The notes under the pieces are model-generated. The model saw only the letters and a program-made list of their open reading frames with translations, had not been told where the DNA came from and did not search any database. Below are positions 60,706 through 64,000 of a stretch of DNA of 64,000 nucleotides, one piece after another (positions within the stretch are counted from its first letter, which is position 1; each line of letters starts with the position of its first letter). This DNA is from Halocaridina rubra (taxonomy: Eukaryota > Arthropoda > Malacostraca > Decapoda > Atyidae): the NCBI GenBank assembly GCA_037179515.1, contig JAXCGZ010001926.1, positions 93,501 to 157,500 of the forward strand, read 5' to 3'. The position numbers and the translations under genes are program-made.

Positions 60706-61230
60706 TTGCATGAAAGGCCTTCAGAAATGCATGGAGAGCCGACCATTCTCAGCCAGCTATGCATGGACAGTAATGAATGGCAGTGTATAAAGATCCACAA
60801 TGGAACAAAAGGTAACATGCAACACCTGCAGTCCCAAGTTGAAGAGGCAGATCTCCGTATACCCATGCACGTGCTAGATTGTCTCCAAGCAGGTTACAAA
60901 ACACGTGTTGTTGTATCCAACGATACTGATGTAATAGTTGCCCTGTTATTTCATTTGACTACCTTTCTTCATGAGGGTCTTTAGGAACTGTGGGTAAGGG
61001 TAGGGAGAGGGAACACTACTCGGTTTGTCCCTATTCACATTTTGCATGCAAGATTAGGCCCTCACATGTGCACAGTCCTTCCAACACTACACAGCCTCAC
61101 AGGATGTGACATCACCAGTAAAACAGGCACAAAGAAATTAGCTCTCAAGCCTGAACCTGTGGTGTATTTGCAAGGATTTGGCGCAACAGCTCCACTAGTT
61201 TCTTCATTGATCCAGCAGGCAGAACAGTAG
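60706..61230 (+). pseudogene. XPG/FEN1-like nuclease region of the Academ-like protein
   Basis: One frame, interrupted by a single TAG at 60982-60984. It contains QSQVEEADLRIPMHVLDCL, then VVVSNDTDVIVALLF (Asp residues at about codons 73 and 75). After the stop come ELWVRVGRGNTTRF and LHSLTGCDITSKTGTKKLAL. These line up with the acidic pattern of the XPG-I region and the L-GCD...G-KKA block of FEN1/XPG nucleases. This is an analogy by motif, not a measured match. Metal-binding acidic residues appear retained. Confidence 0.65.
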
Positions 61231-61529
61231 CTGGTGCATGTCGTAGATGCTGGAAACAAGTCCAGCAATTTTGTCAAACTTTGAGCACATCAGTTTCACT
61301 TCTCAAAGTCAGCTTCACACCAGAATCTGCCACCAACAACTCAAGGTTTGACATATCACATCTACTGTGTATTTTTCAATGCATATACTACCCCACCATG
61401 CAAGTTCTTGACAGGTAGCTCCACATTGGAACAGCAGATCTAGATCCACTAGATTATGGATTTGCACATGAGAATGAAAATCTTCTTCCTTCGACAACAT
61501 GATCTTTGGAGCTACGTTGGAGTGTGGTG

Positions 61530-61607
61530 TGTCATTGCAGCATATGTGCTCACGTACCTTGTCCTTGCCGAGCAGTGATGGTAAAATGCAGCATGTTCTG
61601 CAAGTGT
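61530..61607 (+). other. eight-cysteine cluster at the C-terminus of the Academ-like protein
   Basis: In one plus frame, 26 codons hold eight Cys with spacing C-x-C-x2-C-x4-C-x-C-x6-C-x3-C-x-C (ends KCSMFCKCQKS). The spacing and the position after the nuclease suggest a zinc-binding module. It lies in a different frame from the nuclease, so frameshifts separate them. Confidence 0.6.
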
Positions 61608-62136
61608 CAGAAATCAGATAACTATAGAAATCCTCATAACTGATCTGATAAACAATAAAAACCATAATGAAGAAATTTATCAGATAAACCATTTGAAAAT
61701 TGTTCTTACAATCAGAACCTAAGCTTTAAACCGAGAAGGATTCAGACAGGGAAAAGGAAAGGATATCGAGGCCCAGGAGAACGAGAAGAAAGATAGAAAT
61801 AGATCCCCACTATGGACCTGGAGAGCACTAACTAACTCATATCTTGGCTAAGGGAAGACACTGCTGAACTTGGGAAGGGGCCCACTCCTAGTAAAACCAA
61901 ACCCCAAGTCTATGATGCACTGGTCCCAAGAATGCCCCAGGGGTGAGGTTTCTTGTAACCAGTAAAGGCCTAAAACTTCAGAATTAAAGCCATGAAAACA
62001 ATTCCACATGACTCTGGATGCATTCCTATTCATGTGTGACCAAATTATTGTCTAATGCATGTGCATATTTCATCAATTATGCACATTATAGGAGTGGAAA
62101 TACAAGGAGAAACTTAACTAGAGTTGCCCATACATT

Positions 62137-62286
62137 TTGGCGGCGATTTTGAAAAGTGCCCTCTGTAGCAAAAGTTAGGCAAATTCAGATCGATCACCCA
62201 AATTTTTCTGAAAGCCCTTGATGTGTAGAACAAGAAAATCATGGTTGATTGAATAAAACAGACGGCCACGAACTCCCCCTAGAGCC
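62137..62286 (-). repeat. right terminal inverted repeat
   Basis: Inverse of 55584-55735. The outer edge AGAGCC is followed directly by LTR-C sequence (tagagtac...). Confidence 0.85.
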
Positions 62287-63027
62287 TAGAGTACATATTT
62301 ATCTCGTAGATTCTTCCCTTATCGTAAATATAGTGTTTTACCATATAAATTGCAAATAATTAATAAGTAATTCTGCTCTACTGGCATTGTAAACGTTTAT
62401 TGTTACCCACGATTTAAGGAATACCATACTGTATTTGTCTCGCTGATTCTTCATATATTGTGAATAAATTGTTTTTCGTTAATTCTGGCAAATAATTAAT
62501 GATTTTGTATGATCTTATGGTAGCATATATATTTCTGGTTATTTGTGACTAACCATTATATTTTCATCCAGTAAAATAATATTGGAAACTCATTGTGTGC
62601 TCGTGCCTTCAGTTTTCCCATTATTAAAGGGTGTGTCATTTCTGTTTCTGCAATTGCAGTGCCCTCTATTCTACTCTGCCTATGTGACAGAGGTGATCAC
62701 TAAGTTGAGGCCAAAGTCTTGGCATCTGTCTGTGGTGCTGGGAATCGAAATCGTGTTCACCACCTCCGGAATTCGAGGCAGCATTCCATAAATTTTAAAA
62801 TTTTAAATTTGTTCAAGTTTTCCAAAATTAAATTTTTTTTTAATGTGTTATTACATTTCCAAAATTAAAAGAAAATTGAATTCTGAGTTTCATTTAACCG
62901 AGTAGTGGTAGTAAGGGTGGAGTGTGCAAGAACAGTAATATCTGTCCTGTCTGTTTGTGAGCTCTTAACCGAGTTCAGTACCTTAAGTCCCATTAGTAAA
63001 ACAGAAACTTAACAACAAGCTCCCCAA

Positions 63028-63660
63028 CCGATGTAAGTACGACAAGGCATACACTTCCAGAACAAGCTGAACTTATCCATGTTAAACACTTGATCAGCAC
63101 AGAAGCCCCCCTCCCATATGATTTCAGTCAACGCTCTAGGAAAATCACTAAATGCTATCTCATCACCACTAGCAACTTCATCTTGCACCTTAAGGGTATG
63201 CAAATTAGCACAAGCATTACACAGCATAAAACAACTTCTACTGGCCACAAACTCTTCATTCTCACTTCCTCCTCCCTTTTCCCTTTTCATGGCATTAAAC
63301 AATCTTTTGGCTTTTTCTTGGATCAACATGAGGCTCACTGGTATACACCGTTGATACTGGTTATCCAGCCAAAGCACTAAGAACCTTTCTATATCAATCA
63401 TTAGGCCACTACACTGCTTAGTAATCACAGTGTACTTCATGAGAGCAGACCCTTTACATGTTCAAAGATGAGATCTTTATCCTTGATAATAGCCTCCACG
63501 GTCAAACGGCTCAACCCCAGTTATCGGCCAATGTTAGATGCAGTTTCTCCCTATTGGAAGTGTTTTCACTTCCATGGTGATGGCTTTCCCTTTCTTCAAA
63601 ACAGTGCCATCAGAAGAATCTCCTATATATTTGGGAGGCATTATACAAGACAAAAATTAT
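63028..63660 (-). pseudogene. Tigger/pogo transposase T2, N-terminal half, broken
   Basis: On minus it starts MPPKYIGDSSDGTVLKKGKA at 63641, the canonical Tigger N-terminus. The helix-turn-helix region follows, then LIQEKAKRLFNAMKREKGG, EEFVASRSCF, and FCADQVFNMDKFSLFWKCMPCR (63009-63440). The last text matches the family's DETGLFWKRMP, but DE is changed to DK. The frame has stops between 63640 and 63440. The sequence joins the half at 51570 once LTR-C is removed. Confidence 0.8.
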
Positions 63661-64000
63661 CGCAAACATGAGCGATGCAAACTGAGGAGCAAATGAGTAC
63701 AGAACAATATGGCGTACTCAAGAGGGAACTGGTTGAAGCGTCTTCCACAGTCTAATGCCGTGTGATGTATTCTTCCTCCAAGCTCAACAAACTGTTGCGA
63801 AGGCACAGTTCATATTTAGGAAAATGAACATGTATTGGTAATTTTGTAAATAAAATCAAACTAGCTCCTTCACATAACCAAATACATAATAAAACCATCA
63901 ACTTGGTATATATGTACATAACAACGTCGTGTGATGATGTGTTCTTCAGCAAAGCTTAGCAAACTGTTTCACATGAAGATTATGTTTATGATAATGTATT
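63661..64000 (-). repeat. T2 upstream region with diverged repeats
   Basis: Two units about 170 bp apart share 'cgtgtgatg', 'ttcttc' and 'agc...caaactgtt' (63758 and 63928). The text between them matches 13260-13350 in T1. No coding. The window ends here. Confidence 0.5.

Larger units (their letters stand above)
56200..61620 (+). pseudogene. large nuclease-like protein of the Academ-like element, decayed
   Basis: Roughly 1600 codons without the LINE insertion at 59241-59660. Modules in order are: a Cys/His module (ERCVMCQEASQEKL ... DFSYHVSNKCYKRYT, 56340-56525); a second (NCTTCGNKSYKC, then NLYYHKNCMTKYL, 56670-56880); a conserved core (MYYAHHHGRKRTPVHIMNAE, 57560-57615; HFDPGEFTSAGVDNWDNEG; DIAWSIGNLNLG); a segment DEKVYCMAKEIQLMQPAEF (58320-58375); RFSAVGGDQKLEQTIN (59005-59055); an XPG-like nuclease (60706-61230); and a C-terminal eight-Cys cluster (61530-61607). 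At least ten stops or frameshifts break it. In Academ elements such a protein is the presumed transposase. There is no DDE signature. I cannot place the start codon. Confidence 0.7.
55584..62286 (+). mobile_element. Academ-like DNA transposon (6.7 kb) with about 150 bp terminal inverted repeats
   Basis: The left end GGCTCTAGGGGG... is matched in reverse by the right end. The alignment runs about 150 bp (55584-55735 against 62137-62286), including 'ttgttctacacatcaaggg', 'gggtgatcgatctgaatttg' and 'gagggcacttttcaaaatcg'. It encloses one large plus-strand gene with a nuclease-like core. I found no clear target duplication: tttg on the left, tagag on the right. Assignment to Academ rests on the XPG-like nuclease and eight-Cys cluster and on memory of that superfamily. 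The left neighbour is a LINE tail, the right neighbour LTR-C. Confidence 0.7.
51571..63027 (+). mobile_element. solo LTR (LTR-C) split by later insertions
   Basis: The LTR segments are 51571-52910, 54235-54305 and 62287-63027, together about 2.15 kb, close to the 5' LTR of element B. It starts TGTGACAG and ends near CCCCAA. Flanks gcgat (51566-51570) and ccgat (63028-63032) fit a 5 bp duplication with one mismatch. Both sides are parts of the same transposase gene (T2). An internal duplication of about 90 bp is visible ('gggaataaagtgttttgagtt' at about 52788 and 52877). Confidence 0.75.

Overview
The window is repeat-dominated eukaryotic DNA, most likely from an arthropod and probably a decapod crustacean. 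That placement is an inference from the mix of elements: a CR1-group LINE present in many copies, Tigger/pogo elements, a tRNA-derived SINE, very long (TA)n tracts and one long host-like exon. Nothing in it looks bacterial. I see no functional rRNA, tRNA or CRISPR.

Layout. 1-13471 is an old Tigger/pogo copy (T1, transposase on the minus strand). It carries a solo LTR at its left side (32-1783) and was split by a 9.2 kb LTR retrotransposon (3445-12691, minus strand). That retrotransposon has LTRs of about 2 kb, a tRNA-Lys-like primer binding site, and pol domains in the order integrase, reverse transcriptase, RNase H. The order is copia-like but the sequences are Ty3/gypsy-like, as in the Gmr1 group. 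13472-33190 is a dense pile of CR1-like LINE copies: L0-L2 on plus, L3-L9 on minus. Two copies (L4, L6) reach ORF1 and a 5' leader, and L4 holds a tRNA-derived SINE. 33262-36871 is the only stretch that looks like a host gene: a 3.6 kb uninterrupted reading frame on minus with a candidate splice acceptor. 37322-40150 is another minus LINE (L10). 40815-41922 holds two long (TA)n tracts and two Tigger-like non-autonomous ends. 41958-50248 is a head-to-tail run of four plus-strand LINE copies (L11-L14); L11 is the best preserved, with one stop and one frameshift in ORF2.

50337-64000 is a second Tigger copy (T2) containing a nested stack. T2 is split by a solo LTR (51571-63027) of the same family as the retrotransposon on the left. 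That LTR is split by a 1.3 kb Tigger-like element (52911-54234) with a TA target duplication. It is split again by a LINE fragment (54306-55583) abutting a 6.7 kb element with about 150 bp terminal inverted repeats (55584-62286). The 6.7 kb element carries a decayed gene of roughly 1600 codons with Cys-rich N-terminal modules, an XPG/FEN1-like nuclease region and a C-terminal eight-cysteine cluster. It has no DDE transposase that I can see. This resembles the poorly characterised Academ group and is the most unusual system in the window.

How the parts relate. Almost every coding remnant belongs to a mobile element, and nearly all are broken. The nesting gives relative ages: Tigger is oldest, then the LTR family, then the Tigger-like insert and the LINE/Academ-like pair, then an (AAT)n-tailed LINE inside the Academ-like gene. 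The CR1-like copies repeatedly begin at the ACAT-rich tail of a previous copy. All junctions were placed by eye by comparing copies within the window, so they may be off by several bases.
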